In this document: piece by piece, positions 44,287 to 53,451 of the stretch
Numbering within the stretch: the first letter of the stretch is position 1
Layout: each line of letters begins with the position of its first letter
NCBI GenBank assembly: GCA_018711005.1
Contig: DVIT01000062.1
Coordinates: 1-64,000, forward strand
Source: Candidatus Scybalocola faecigallinarum
GTDB taxonomy: Bacteria; Bacillota; Clostridia; Lachnospirales; Lachnospiraceae
Length of the DNA stretch: 64,000 bases
Reading direction: 5' to 3'
Notes under the pieces: model-generated
What the model saw: the letters and a program-made list of their open reading frames with translations, nothing else
Told to the model about the DNA's origin: nothing
Database searches by the model: none
Program-made: the position numbers and the translations under genes

Positions 44287-46730
44287 ATTTTAGAGAGATA
44301 CTTAAAGACGGCCCTTTGATCCTGGATGGGGCCACAGGGACAAATCTTCAAAAGGCGGGAATGCCTATGGGAGTGTGCCCGGAGCAGTGGATGATCGAAA
44401 ACAAAGATAAAGTGATCCATTTGCAGCGCCAGTTTGTCCGGGCCGGGAGCAAGGTCATTTATGCGCCCACATTTGCGGCAAATCGTATAAAGCTTGGGGA
44501 GTATGGCCTGGAGGACAAGGCGGAGGAAATGAATACCGCCCTGGTGGCTATTGCAAAGGAGGCCGCCGGCAGTCAGTGCCTGGTGGCCGGAGACCTGACC
44601 ATGACCGGGCAAATGCTGGCGCCTATGGGCTCCCTTTCTTTTGACGACCTTGTGGATTGTTATAAAGAACAGGCATCGGCCATTGCCCGTGCCGGCGCAG
44701 ATCTTTTTGTTATTGAAACAATGATGCATATTGGGGAGGCCCGCGCCGCGCTGCTGGCAGTGAAGGAAGTGTGTGACCTTCCGGTAATGGTGACCATGAC
44801 TGTGGAAAGCTCCGGCAAGACTATGTACGGAACCGATTGTGTCACCGCACTGATCACCCTGGAAAGCATGGGAGCCGATGCCGTGGGCCTGAACTGTTCG
44901 GCAGGGCCGGATAAACTTCTGCCCTTTATCCGACGGATGAAACCGTATGCCACAGTACCCCTGGTGGTGAAGCCTAATGCAGGCCTTCCAAAGCTGATCA
45001 CCGGGGAAACGGTTTACGACATGAACAAGGAAGATTTTGTTTCCCATATGAAAGCTTTAGTGGAAGCCGGAGCCTCTATTATCGGCGGCTGCTGCGGCAC
45101 AACGCCGGAATATATCCGGCTGCTGGCAGACACGATGAAGGGCATGGACGTTTTCATTCCTCAAAAACGGGGACTTCGGGTGCTTACCGGCGAACATTCC
45201 ATGAAGGCGCTGACTCTGGACGGACCTTTTGAGGTGATCGGCGAGCGGATCAATCCTACAGGGAAGGGGGCGCTTCGTGAGGAGCTGAAAAACCATACCT
45301 TTGATCTTGTACAGGAAATGGCTGTGTCCCAGGTGGAAAACGGCGCAGCGATCCTGGATATTAACGTGGGGATGAGCGGCATCGATGAAAAACAGATGAT
45401 GCTGGACGTCATAGACGCTGTCAATGAGGTGGTGGATGTGCCGCTGTGCATTGATTCCAGCAGTCCCCAGGTGGTGGAAGCGGCGCTGCGCCATTATCAC
45501 GGCAGGGCATTGGTCAACTCTGTATCCTGTGAAAAGGTTAAGCTGGAAAAGCTTTTGCCTGTGGTTAAAAAATACGGGGCCATGTTTATTATGCTGCCAT
45601 TGACCGATGCCGGGCTTCCGGAAAGCTTTAAGGAGCGGCAGGAAAATCTGGATACGATTATGTCAGCGGCCCAAAAGCTTGGATTTTATAAAGAAGATAT
45701 GGTGGCTGACGGCCTGGTGGCAACGCTGGGGGCCAATGCTGCTGCGGGCCAGGATACGTTAAAGACCATTGAATACTGCCATGATACCCTTGGCATTGCC
45801 ACGGTGTGCGGCTTGTCCAATATTTCCTTTGGGCTGCCGGACAGGAGTTATGTCAATAGCATTTTTCTTGCCCTGGCCATATCCCGGGGGCTGACCATGG
45901 CTATTGCCAATCCGTCCCAGGAGCTTTTAATGCGCAGCGCCTGTGCCGCAGATCTGGTCATGAACAAAGCCGACGCCAGCCTGCGTTATATTGAAAATGC
46001 AGCCATGTACCGGGAGCGGAGCCAGAAGGCTTTGGAACAGGAAAAATCTGCCGGGAAGGAAGCTTTCCCGGCAAAAAATACAGCAGATAAAAATGATCCG
46101 CCGGTTTTGCAGGAGATTTTTCAGGATGTGCTTAAAGGGAAAAAGAAGCTTGTTCCCGGACATATCCATGAGGCCCTGGAGGCGGGGATTTCTGCCTCAG
46201 ATATTTTAAATCGGGCCCTGATTCCGGCCATTAATCAGGTGGGCGAATATTTTAATGCAAAGACCTATTTCCTTCCCCAGCTTATGATGTCGGCAGAGGC
46301 TATGCGTAAAGGCGTGGATCTTTTGGAACCCCTTTTATCAGAGTCTGTGGACAGCATGGGCTATACGGTCGTTATTGCCACAGTAGAAGGGGATATTCAT
46401 GATATTGGGAAAAATCTTGTGGCCATGATGATGAAAAACTATGGTTTTAAGGTGATCGATCTTGGGAAGGATGTGCCTGCCCGAACGATCGTAGATGCAG
46501 CTGTGGAAAATAAGGCGGATATTATTGCCCTTTCGGCCCTTATGACCACCACTATGCAGCGGATGCGGGATGTGATCGCCTTGGTGCGCAGCGAGCATGT
46601 TCCGGCAAAGGTCATCATTGGCGGAGCAGTGATCACCCAGGATTATGCAGACGAGATCGGGGCAGACGGATACTCTGAGGACGCAGTGGGAGCGGTGGCT
46701 TTGGTAAAACGCCTGATGGAAAAGCCTTGA
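44280..46730 (+). CDS. metH: Cobalamin-dependent methionine synthase, short form without reactivation domain
   Basis: 816 aa. Domains in order: homocysteine-binding barrel (LDGATGTNLQ, LNCSAGP, GGCCGTTPEYI), pterin-binding domain from about 310 (VIGERINPTGKGAL, ILDINVG, CIDSSSP), B12 cap and B12-binding domain from about 600 with DIHDIGKN, the His ligand motif, and a C-terminal end at KRLMEKP. The AdoMet/reactivation domain of E. coli MetH (over 300 residues) is absent, as in many Clostridia. The start is TTG 44280, overlapping the upstream gene; AAGGAAAGG is upstream. Cobalt chelatase cbiK nearby fits the B12 need. Confidence 0.93.
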   Translation: MLDFREILKDGPLILDGATGTNLQKAGMPMGVCPEQWMIENKDKVIHLQRQFVRAGSKVIYAPTFAANRIKLGEYGLEDKAEEMNTALVAIAKEAAGSQCLVAGDLTMTGQMLAPMGSLSFDDLVDCYKEQASAIARAGADLFVIETMMHIGEARAALLAVKEVCDLPVMVTMTVESSGKTMYGTDCVTALITLESMGADAVGLNCSAGPDKLLPFIRRMKPYATVPLVVKPNAGLPKLITGETVYDMNKEDFVSHMKALVEAGASIIGGCCGTTPEYIRLLADTMKGMDVFIPQKRGLRVLTGEHSMKALTLDGPFEVIGERINPTGKGALREELKNHTFDLVQEMAVSQVENGAAILDINVGMSGIDEKQMMLDVIDAVNEVVDVPLCIDSSSPQVVEAALRHYHGRALVNSVSCEKVKLEKLLPVVKKYGAMFIMLPLTDAGLPESFKERQENLDTIMSAAQKLGFYKEDMVADGLVATLGANAAAGQDTLKTIEYCHDTLGIATVCGLSNISFGLPDRSYVNSIFLALAISRGLTMAIANPSQELLMRSACAADLVMNKADASLRYIENAAMYRERSQKALEQEKSAGKEAFPAKNTADKNDPPVLQEIFQDVLKGKKKLVPGHIHEALEAGISASDILNRALIPAINQVGEYFNAKTYFLPQLMMSAEAMRKGVDLLEPLLSESVDSMGYTVVIATVEGDIHDIGKNLVAMMMKNYGFKVIDLGKDVPARTIVDAAVENKADIIALSALMTTTMQRMRDVIALVRSEHVPAKVIIGGAVITQDYADEIGADGYSEDAVGAVALVKRLMEKP

Positions 46731-46755
46731 CAATTCGGCCTTTCAGGCATATACT
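46727..46755 (+). promoter_or_regulatory. SigA promoter for fabH
   Basis: TTGACA (46727-46732, overlapping the metH stop), 17-bp spacer, TATACT (46750-46755). Confidence 0.88.
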
Positions 46756-46772
46756 TTGATTATCAAAATATC

Positions 46773-46812
46773 AGGAGGCAACCGCCGGCCGTGTCCGGCG
46801 TCAGTGGTATAA
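46773..46812 (+). promoter_or_regulatory. Distant SD and hairpin in the fabH leader
   Basis: AGGAGG (46773-46778) is 34 bases before the ATG at 46813, too far for normal use. Between them CGCCGG/CCGGCG (46783-46788 with 46795-46800) forms a GC hairpin that would shorten the gap to about 16 bases. An in-frame TAA precedes the ATG, so no longer reading frame exists. Confidence 0.6.
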
Positions 46813-47832
46813 ATGTCAGAAGTAAAGCTGTTAGGCACAGGTGCCAGCGTGCCGGAAAAAATTGTAACAAACCATGACCTGGCCCGGCTGGTGGAAACCA
46901 GTGATGAGTGGATCCGCACCCGGACCGGGATATGCAGGCGTCATATTGTCACCGGAGAGAGTCTTACGTCCATGAGCGTTGATGCGGCCAAAAAGGCCCT
47001 GGACGCATCCGGGCTTAGCCCTTTGAATCTGGATATGATCATTGTGGCCACCCTTACCCCGGATGAGCCCCTGCCCAATGCATCCAGCGCCGTTCAGAAG
47101 GCTCTTGGGGCAGTGAATGCTTTTTGCTTTGACCTGTCGGCAGCCTGCTCAGGGTTTGTCTATGCTCTTGGATGCGGGGCCATGTACATTAAAGGGGGCG
47201 CGGCAAAGCATGTCCTTGTGATCGGCGCGGAGATATTGTCAAAGATCGTGAACTGGGAGGACCGCACCACATGTATCCTTTTTGGGGACGGCGCCGGAGC
47301 GGCTGTGCTGGGCCCCAGTGAAGAACCGGGATTTTTAGGCATGTCCATGGGAACCGACGGCAGCCGGGGCCACACCCTTAAAATGTTTGAGCGGGATATA
47401 GACAATCCTTTTATGACCGATGCCCAGCGGGCGGCTGCAAATATGGAGGCGGATGCGGACGGAAATTTAAGGCCAAAGTCCAGGTATGTTTATATGGACG
47501 GGTCAGAGGTCTTTAAGTTTGCTGTAAAGAAAGTACCGGAAAGTATCCAGCAGGTGCTTAAGGAGCAGCAGGTAACTGTGGAGGATGTGGATCATTTTGT
47601 ACTCCATCAGGCCAATTACCGGATCATTGAATCTGTGGCCAAGCGGTTGAAGGCCAGTATGGATAAGTTCATCATTACGATCGATGAGTACGGGAATACT
47701 TCAGCTGCCAGCGTGCCTCTGGCTTTGGATGAGCTGATGCACAGCGGAAAGGTAAAAAAAGGCGAGCTTATTATGATTTCCGGGTTTGGCGGTGGCCTTA
47801 CCTGGGGAAGTATATTAATGCGTATTGTATAA
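46813..47832 (+). CDS. fabH: Beta-ketoacyl-ACP synthase III
   Basis: 339 aa, starts fatty acid synthesis by condensing acetyl-CoA (or another short acyl-CoA) with malonyl-ACP. The catalytic triad is visible: Cys112 in LSAACSGFVYAL, His in DHFVLHQANYRI, Asn in DEYGNTSAAS. The C-terminal MISGFGGGLTWGS is typical. It stands alone, not in a fab cluster, behind its own promoter and next to methionine genes, so it may be a second KASIII with its own acyl preference rather than the main fabH. Confidence 0.93.
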   Translation: MSEVKLLGTGASVPEKIVTNHDLARLVETSDEWIRTRTGICRRHIVTGESLTSMSVDAAKKALDASGLSPLNLDMIIVATLTPDEPLPNASSAVQKALGAVNAFCFDLSAACSGFVYALGCGAMYIKGGAAKHVLVIGAEILSKIVNWEDRTTCILFGDGAGAAVLGPSEEPGFLGMSMGTDGSRGHTLKMFERDIDNPFMTDAQRAAANMEADADGNLRPKSRYVYMDGSEVFKFAVKKVPESIQQVLKEQQVTVEDVDHFVLHQANYRIIESVAKRLKASMDKFIITIDEYGNTSAASVPLALDELMHSGKVKKGELIMISGFGGGLTWGSILMRIV

Positions 47833-47837
47833 TAAAA

Positions 47838-47872
47838 AGGCAGGCTGCGCACAGGACGCGGCCTGTCTTTCT
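47838..47872 (+). terminator. Terminator of fabH
   Basis: AGGCAGGC-TGCG pairs with CGCGGCCTGTCT around a short loop, followed by T-rich TTTCTTTG. Confidence 0.75.
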
Positions 47873-48031
47873 TTGTGAAGAAGGAGTGTATGAAATAGGC
47901 GCGGACAAGAGGCGGTCAGGCCATTTCCCGGGTTATAAAAATATTACATATGCCGGAAAAGTTTTTTATAGAAATCCCGGGGAAAGCCATGGTATGATTA
48001 TTAAAAACTGGATTTTTGACAGGAGATGAAC

Positions 48032-48826
48032 ATGATGAATCAGGAGAAAAAAGCGCTTCTTGCAGTAAGCTTTGGGACAAGCTATACTCAGGCCATTGAA
48101 AGCTGTATTGTGCCGGTAGAGCAGGCAATGAAAGCAGCGGCCGGGGAATATGACCTGTTCCGGGCGTTTACGTCAGGAATGATCATTAAGAAATTAAAAA
48201 ATGTCTGTCATATATGTGTAGATACACCCGGGGAAGCGTTGGAGGCTTTGGCAGAAAAAGGCTATGGGACTATTGCTGTACAGCCGACCCATATTCTGGC
48301 CGGGACAGAATATCATGATTTGGCTAAAACCACAGAGGAATTTGCCCGTTCTCATCCACAGGTAAAGGTGCTGATGGGACAGCCCTTGCTTTATGAAAAT
48401 GACGATTATACCCGGGTGGCCGGGGCGCTGGGATGCTGGATGCCTAAAACCGGGGCGCATGATGTGGTTGTTTTAATGGGCCATGGAACAGAGCATTTTT
48501 CCAATAGTTCTTATTTCGCCCTGCAGCATTATCTGGATCAGCTTTCGACCCGTGCTGTTTATGTGGCCAATGTGGAAGCGCCTCCGGTGCTGGAGGAGGT
48601 TATGGAACGGATGTGCCGGGAAGGCGTGAGAAATGTGTATCTTATGCCTTTTATGCTGGTGGCCGGGGATCATGCCCGTAATGATATGGCCGGGGAGGAT
48701 GAGGATTCCTGGTACAATATCCTGACCCGACATGGCTTTTCGGTGGAGGTTATCCTCCGGGGCCTTGGAGAAAGCGAGGACTTTTGCCGGCTTTACGCCC
48801 AAAAAGTCCGGAAGCTGATTTCTTAA
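48032..48826 (+). CDS. cbiK: Anaerobic sirohydrochlorin cobaltochelatase CbiK
   Basis: 264 aa; inserts Co2+ into sirohydrochlorin early in the anaerobic cobalamin pathway. ALLAVSFGTSYTQAIESCI at the N-terminus, VQPTHILAGTEYHDL and the metal-binding VVLMGHGTEHFSN, plus YLMPFMLVAGDHARNDMAGE, are all CbiK hallmarks. AGGAG at 48021-48025 abuts the ATG at 48026, so ATG 48032 (6-base spacing) is chosen. No other cobalamin gene is adjacent; the location near metH, which uses B12, is suggestive. Its stop overlaps the start of the next gene by one base. Confidence 0.93.
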   Translation: MMNQEKKALLAVSFGTSYTQAIESCIVPVEQAMKAAAGEYDLFRAFTSGMIIKKLKNVCHICVDTPGEALEALAEKGYGTIAVQPTHILAGTEYHDLAKTTEEFARSHPQVKVLMGQPLLYENDDYTRVAGALGCWMPKTGAHDVVVLMGHGTEHFSNSSYFALQHYLDQLSTRAVYVANVEAPPVLEEVMERMCREGVRNVYLMPFMLVAGDHARNDMAGEDEDSWYNILTRHGFSVEVILRGLGESEDFCRLYAQKVRKLIS

Positions 48827-50178
48827 TGAAAGCGATGGTACATACGATGGAAAATAAATTGACACAGGGGCCTGTAATAAAAAGTATGATACGCTTTGCA
48901 GTACCCATGATCCTGGGAGATCTGCTGCAGCAGTGCTATAATATTGCCGATACACTTATTGTAGGCCGATTTCTTGGGGCAGATGCTCTGGCAGCCGTAG
49001 GCTCTGCCTTTTCTTTAATGACTTTTCTCACATCCATCCTGCTGGGACTGTCTATGGGCAGCGGAACGGTATTTTCCATCCGGTTCGGCCAGAAGGATAC
49101 CCATGGCCTGAAGGAAGGAATACTGGCATCCTTTACATTGCTTGGGATCGTAACCCTTATTTTAAATGTGATCATTTTTGCCGGGATCGACTGGATCATA
49201 TGGGCTCTGCGCACGCCGGAAAGTCTGAAAGGGATCATGCGGGAGTATCTTATTGTGATTTTTGCCGGAATGATCGGTATTTTCTTGTACAATTTTTTTT
49301 CGTCCCTGCTCAGGTCCCTTGGAAATTCTCTGGTGCCATTGGTTTTCCTGGCAATTTCTGCAGTCCTGAATATTGTTTTGGATCTTTTGTTTGTAGCAGT
49401 CTTTGGCTGGGGGGTGGCAGGGGCTGCCCAGGCTACGGTCATTTCTCAGTATGTTTCGGGTGTTGGCATTATGGTATATGCCCGGAGCAAATTTTCACAC
49501 CTGCTGAAGCGGGATAAGGCAGTACGCCTGCGTCTGGCCTGTGTGCGGGAGATTACCAGCTTTTCTGCACTGACCTGCCTGCAGCAGTCCATTATGAACC
49601 TGGGGATTTTGGCAGTTCAGGGACTGGTTAACAGCTTTGGAACGACGGTTATGGCGGCGTTTGCGGCGGCGGTAAAAATTGACGCTTTTGCTTATTTGCC
49701 GGTACAGGATTTTGGAAATGCATTTTCAATTTTCGTAGCCCAGAATTTTGGTGCAAACAAAATAGACCGGATCAAAAAAGGAATACGGGCGGCATCGTGT
49801 ATAACTGTTGTATTTGGACTTTTTGTTTCGTTTTGTGTTTTTGTTTTTGCCCGGCCCCTGATGCTGATGTTTATTGATGCTAAAGAGACGGCGGTGATCG
49901 CAGAAGGTGTCCGCTATCTGCATATTGAAGGGGCATTTTACGCCCTGATCGGCGTGCTGTTTTTGCTTTACGGTCTGTACCGCGCTCTTGGAAGACCGGG
50001 AATGTCTGTAATCCTTACGATTGTATCCCTGGGCATCCGTGTGGCTCTGTCCTACATCCTTTCGGCCATTCCTGCCATTGGTGTTGTGGGGATCTGGTGG
50101 TCTGTACCTATTGGCTGGATCCTGGCCGATGTTTTAGGCGTGGTCTGTTATCTGCTTCGGGGACGTAAAGAAGTATGA
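48826..50178 (+). CDS. MATE-family efflux transporter
   Basis: 450 aa, twelve predicted membrane helices in two halves. The start KSMIRFAVPMILGDLLQQCY then NIADTLIVGRFLGADALAAV is the usual MATE signature, and the second half has FGTTVMAAFAAAVKIDAFAY and PVQDFGNAFSIFVAQNFGA. It exports cationic drugs or metabolites by Na+/H+ antiport. The ATG at 48826 overlaps the cbiK stop (TAATG) and its own SD is poor, so translation is probably coupled; ATG 48847 is an alternative. It ends 168 bp before the LtaS-like gene. Confidence 0.92.
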   Translation: MKAMVHTMENKLTQGPVIKSMIRFAVPMILGDLLQQCYNIADTLIVGRFLGADALAAVGSAFSLMTFLTSILLGLSMGSGTVFSIRFGQKDTHGLKEGILASFTLLGIVTLILNVIIFAGIDWIIWALRTPESLKGIMREYLIVIFAGMIGIFLYNFFSSLLRSLGNSLVPLVFLAISAVLNIVLDLLFVAVFGWGVAGAAQATVISQYVSGVGIMVYARSKFSHLLKRDKAVRLRLACVREITSFSALTCLQQSIMNLGILAVQGLVNSFGTTVMAAFAAAVKIDAFAYLPVQDFGNAFSIFVAQNFGANKIDRIKKGIRAASCITVVFGLFVSFCVFVFARPLMLMFIDAKETAVIAEGVRYLHIEGAFYALIGVLFLLYGLYRALGRPGMSVILTIVSLGIRVALSYILSAIPAIGVVGIWWSVPIGWILADVLGVVCYLLRGRKEV

Positions 50179-50206
50179 CGATTTTTTGAATTTTTGTGAA
50201 CACTCC

Positions 50207-50234
50207 TTGAAAGATTTTTGGCGAATGATATAAT
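50207..50234 (+). promoter_or_regulatory. Promoter for the LtaS-like gene
   Basis: TTGAAA (50207-50212), 16-bp spacer, TATAAT (50229-50234); leader of about 105 nt. Confidence 0.8.
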
Positions 50235-50345
50235 TAAAATTTGTAATGGATATGTAAATAAACGGAGAAAAGGCTTTTACAAAAGGGCTGATTCCGGAAG
50301 GGATCGGATAAAGCCGTTAGAAAATAGGAGTGAAACACAAAAACG

Positions 50346-52532
50346 ATGAAAAAGTTATTTATTAAGCCAGGGAGAAAGCTTTGGATCAACGGGGGCATTT
50401 TATTAGCTCTTTTAGGGGTATATATTTACAGCGTATCAACAGAAGGCTTTTCCTGGCCTTATTTTTGGCAGTGCCTTGGGCTGCTCCTGGCCATTGGCAT
50501 TACTATGAATCTGAATATACGTCTGAGAAAGGCGGCGGGGATCATTGTCATGCTCCTGCTGCCGCCGGCAAGCTTTTATTTGCTGGAGGCATATTCTCAC
50601 AGTGCCTTTGAAATGGGGCTTTCCCTGCAGATACTGAATATCCTGTTTTTCTATCTGCTGTTTGGCCTGATCTTTTTTCTGTCCGGCAAAGGAAAAACAG
50701 CCTGTATTGCCGGATGCTTTATTCCCATGGTTGTTGGGATCGCCAATTACTATACAGTGTGCTTCCGGGGCTCGCCTATCCTGCCATGGGATCTTTTATC
50801 CCTCGGTACAGCCATGAGTGTGACGGATAATTATGAATTTGCTGTGGAATATCCTATGCTTGTAGTGGCACTGGCCTTTATCCTTCTCATAGTGATCGGG
50901 GCCAAGGCAGATATCCGTTTGCCTGAAGTACATATACATGTTAAAGAAAAATTACACAGTAAAAAGCAGATACGTCAGGCAGCGGTTCCGATGCTGGTGC
51001 GGACCGGGGGCAGCATTGCCTGTATTGCAGCTGGTTTTGCTGTCTTTTGGTGTCTCCAGGTGGGAAGTGTAAAAAGCTTCCTCGGACTGGACGAAACGCT
51101 GTTTTTGCCCAATTCTCTTTATGCCACCAATGGCTTTGCCGTAAGCTTTCTTTACAATCTTCAATACATTGAGATCGATAAGCCGGAAGGCTATTCTGTC
51201 GACCAGGTTGCTGACATTATGGAGCCGTATATGGAAGAAGCTTCGGAAAATGCAGCCAATGCCTTAAAGGAAGAAAATAAAAAGAACATTGTAGGCAGCG
51301 GGAATCGGGATGGTGCCGGGGAGACGGATGCAGACGGCGGGACGTCTGATAACAGGGAGACGGCTGCAGGGACTTTGGCAGAGGATCCGGAGATATCGGA
51401 TGATACGATGCCGAATATTATTGTTATTATGAATGAAGCTTTCAGCGACCTTTCCGTACTGGGGGATTTTCCGGTTAGCGAGGATTACATGCCTTTTTGG
51501 AACAGCCTGACAGAGGATACAGTTCGGGGAAATCTGTTTGTTTCAGTCAAGGGCGGCAATACTGCCAATACAGAATTTGAATTTCTTACCGGGGACACAA
51601 TGGCATTTTTGCCCCAGGGAAGTATTGCGTATCAGCAGTACATTCATGAGGAAAAGCCAACTCTTGTATCGTGGCTTGAAGGCCTGGGATATTCTACGGC
51701 AGCGCTCCATCCCTTTAATGCCTCCGGATGGGACCGTGATGAAGTCTATCCCTATTTTGGATTTGATGATATCTTATTTTATCCGGACTTTACTTACCGT
51801 GAGCTTTTGCGGACCTATGTGTCTGATGAAAGCTCTTTTAATCAGTTGATTGATCTTTACGAAAACCGGGATGAAGAAAAGCCGTTTTTTGCTTTTGAAG
51901 TGACCATGCAAAATCATGGCGGATATTATAATGATTATGAGAATTTTACTCCGGATATTTCTCTTGGCTTTGAGCCTGAAGATTCCAATGAAAAGCATTA
52001 TACAGAGCAGTATTTGTCTTTGGTAAAAAAGTCTGATGAGGCTTTTGAAATGCTTATTGAATATTTTGCACAGCAGGATGAAAAGACGATTGTTGTCATG
52101 TTTGGGGATCACCAGCCAACGGATATTATTGCGGAACCGATCCTGGAATATTGCGGCATACAAGATGACGATTCTCTGGAAGCCCAGCAGCAGCGTTATA
52201 TAACACCGTTTATCATCTGGGCCAACTACGACATTGAAGAACAAGAGATCCAGCAGCTCAGCGCCAATTATTTAGGCGCCCTTATTATGGATGTGGCGGG
52301 GCTGCCAAAGACGGCTTACCAGGAATTTCTTACAGATCTCAGCCAAAAGCTTCCGGTGATCACTGCCAATGTTTATATTGACGCTCAGGGCAATTATTAT
52401 AATTCAGCGGATAATCCTTATGCGGAAGAACTGGAGGAATACCGCTCCCTCCAATATTATCACCTTTTTGAAGATGATAAATCCCTGGTAGACTTTTACG
52501 GTATCATGCCGGATGCCCCGGAGGAATCCTAA
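50346..52532 (+). CDS. LTA synthase/sulfatase-family membrane phosphotransferase
   Basis: 728 aa. Five to six N-terminal membrane helices (to about residue 245), an acidic linker, then an extracellular sulfatase-like domain. NIIVIMNEAFSDLSVLGDFP supplies the first metal-ligand region, NTANTEFEFLTGD the catalytic Thr, and VVMFGDHQPT the late metal ligands. Members polymerise or transfer glycerol-phosphate groups on lipoteichoic acid or other glycans. GGAG precedes the ATG by about 12 bases. It stands alone with its own promoter and terminator, and the exact acceptor is unknown. Confidence 0.9.
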   Translation: MKKLFIKPGRKLWINGGILLALLGVYIYSVSTEGFSWPYFWQCLGLLLAIGITMNLNIRLRKAAGIIVMLLLPPASFYLLEAYSHSAFEMGLSLQILNILFFYLLFGLIFFLSGKGKTACIAGCFIPMVVGIANYYTVCFRGSPILPWDLLSLGTAMSVTDNYEFAVEYPMLVVALAFILLIVIGAKADIRLPEVHIHVKEKLHSKKQIRQAAVPMLVRTGGSIACIAAGFAVFWCLQVGSVKSFLGLDETLFLPNSLYATNGFAVSFLYNLQYIEIDKPEGYSVDQVADIMEPYMEEASENAANALKEENKKNIVGSGNRDGAGETDADGGTSDNRETAAGTLAEDPEISDDTMPNIIVIMNEAFSDLSVLGDFPVSEDYMPFWNSLTEDTVRGNLFVSVKGGNTANTEFEFLTGDTMAFLPQGSIAYQQYIHEEKPTLVSWLEGLGYSTAALHPFNASGWDRDEVYPYFGFDDILFYPDFTYRELLRTYVSDESSFNQLIDLYENRDEEKPFFAFEVTMQNHGGYYNDYENFTPDISLGFEPEDSNEKHYTEQYLSLVKKSDEAFEMLIEYFAQQDEKTIVVMFGDHQPTDIIAEPILEYCGIQDDDSLEAQQQRYITPFIIWANYDIEEQEIQQLSANYLGALIMDVAGLPKTAYQEFLTDLSQKLPVITANVYIDAQGNYYNSADNPYAEELEEYRSLQYYHLFEDDKSLVDFYGIMPDAPEES

Positions 52533-52659
52533 TCTGCCGGACAGCATATCAATCATCAGATACTTGCAAAAAAAATTTAAGCCTGAGCTATCGGGACCTA
52601 TCTGGATCTATCCAGATCCATGTCCCATGCCGATCTGCCAGGCGGTTCATATTGCCCAT

Positions 52660-52702
52660 TACGGTTACTAAGGAAAAATTTCCAAGGTAACCGTATTTTT
52701 TT
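52660..52702 (+). terminator. Terminator of the LtaS-like gene
   Basis: TACGGTTAC (52660-52668) pairs with GTAACCGTA (52687-52695), inner GGAAA/TTTCC, then TTTTTTT. A run of nine G follows at 52705-52713. Confidence 0.92.
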
Positions 52703-52833
52703 GCGGGGGGGGGCGGATCCCGGCGCCATTTTCCGGCCCTTCCTCAAGTTTTGGGATGCCGGACGAATTGTTTTTTTGCTCCGAAGGAAAACATTACACG
52801 GCGCACTTCGGCTGGAAAACGCATTTTGTCTGA

Positions 52834-53027
52834 TATGGCCGTAGAATTTAGCTGATGTGTTCGGCAAAAATCAGAAAAATGTTAATCAGGGTCTAATTTT
52901 TACCGTAAATGATTAGACCCCAAAACGAAAAATCTCGATATAGGCCGAAGTATGGTCGAAAATCTACGGCTGAAAATCGCAAAACGCTGAATCAGGCCTA
53001 AGAAGTGGGCTAAATTCTACGGCCATA
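52834..53027. repeat. 194-bp noncoding element bounded by 19-bp perfect inverted repeats
   Basis: TATGGCCGTAGAATTTAGC (52834-52852) is exactly repeated inverted at 53009-53027. Inside is another perfect hairpin, GGGTCTAAT (52889-52897) with ATTAGACCC (52912-52920). No coding frame of note. It may be a MITE or a structured RNA; it sits in the 919-bp gap between the LtaS-like gene and asnA. Confidence 0.8.
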
Positions 53028-53122
53028 AAATGGAAAATGGAGATCAGGGGCGAAAACAGATAAAAAGAGGGTGTCCATCCATTCTGTTTGGCTCTTGACG
53101 CATGGCTCAGCTTAAAAACATA

Positions 53123-53325
53123 TTGACATGGGGCACTTTAGCGTGGTAATATGACAGATATTAAATGGAAACTTGTAAAATTTAACGATTCCGTTATGGA
53201 CGGGAATATTTGCTGCTAATACTGTTTTTTCGCTGCTGATGCAGCGGGATCCGCGGTTATGGCGAAATGTCATATATCCGGATCGGCAAAAATCCTTGTA
53301 TAAGCAGGATTTCGCAGTTTTTTTT
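53123..53325 (+). promoter_or_regulatory. asnA promoter and attenuator-like leader
   Basis: TTGACA (53123-53128), 18-bp spacer, TAATAT (53147-53152). The leader then contains ATTCCGT/ACGGGAAT, GCTGC-TGAT-GCAGC and GATCCG/CGGATC pairings, and a hairpin AATCCTTG/CAGGATT followed by TTTTTTTT (53318-53325), about 125 bp before the asnA start. It is arranged like a T-box or other attenuator, but the T-box consensus TGGNACCGCG is not present. Confidence 0.65.
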
Positions 53326-53451
53326 CCTGGCCGGTTCCATGGCTGGATTGTTATATAAAACTCGCAGGCCATCCTGTGGAATTTGGGCTGTGAATGAAAG
53401 TTTGCGTGACAGGACTTTCATAATTTGTTTTGAAATGGGAGGACATTTTCA

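Noticed and set aside
52598-52867. Overlapping small frames on both strands downstream of the LtaS-like gene
   Set aside because: They cross a clear terminator and a run of nine G; no SD or conserved motif.
53160-53325. T-box riboswitch before asnA
   Set aside because: No TGGNACCGCG sequence or clear specifier loop could be found by eye; kept as an unclassified leader.
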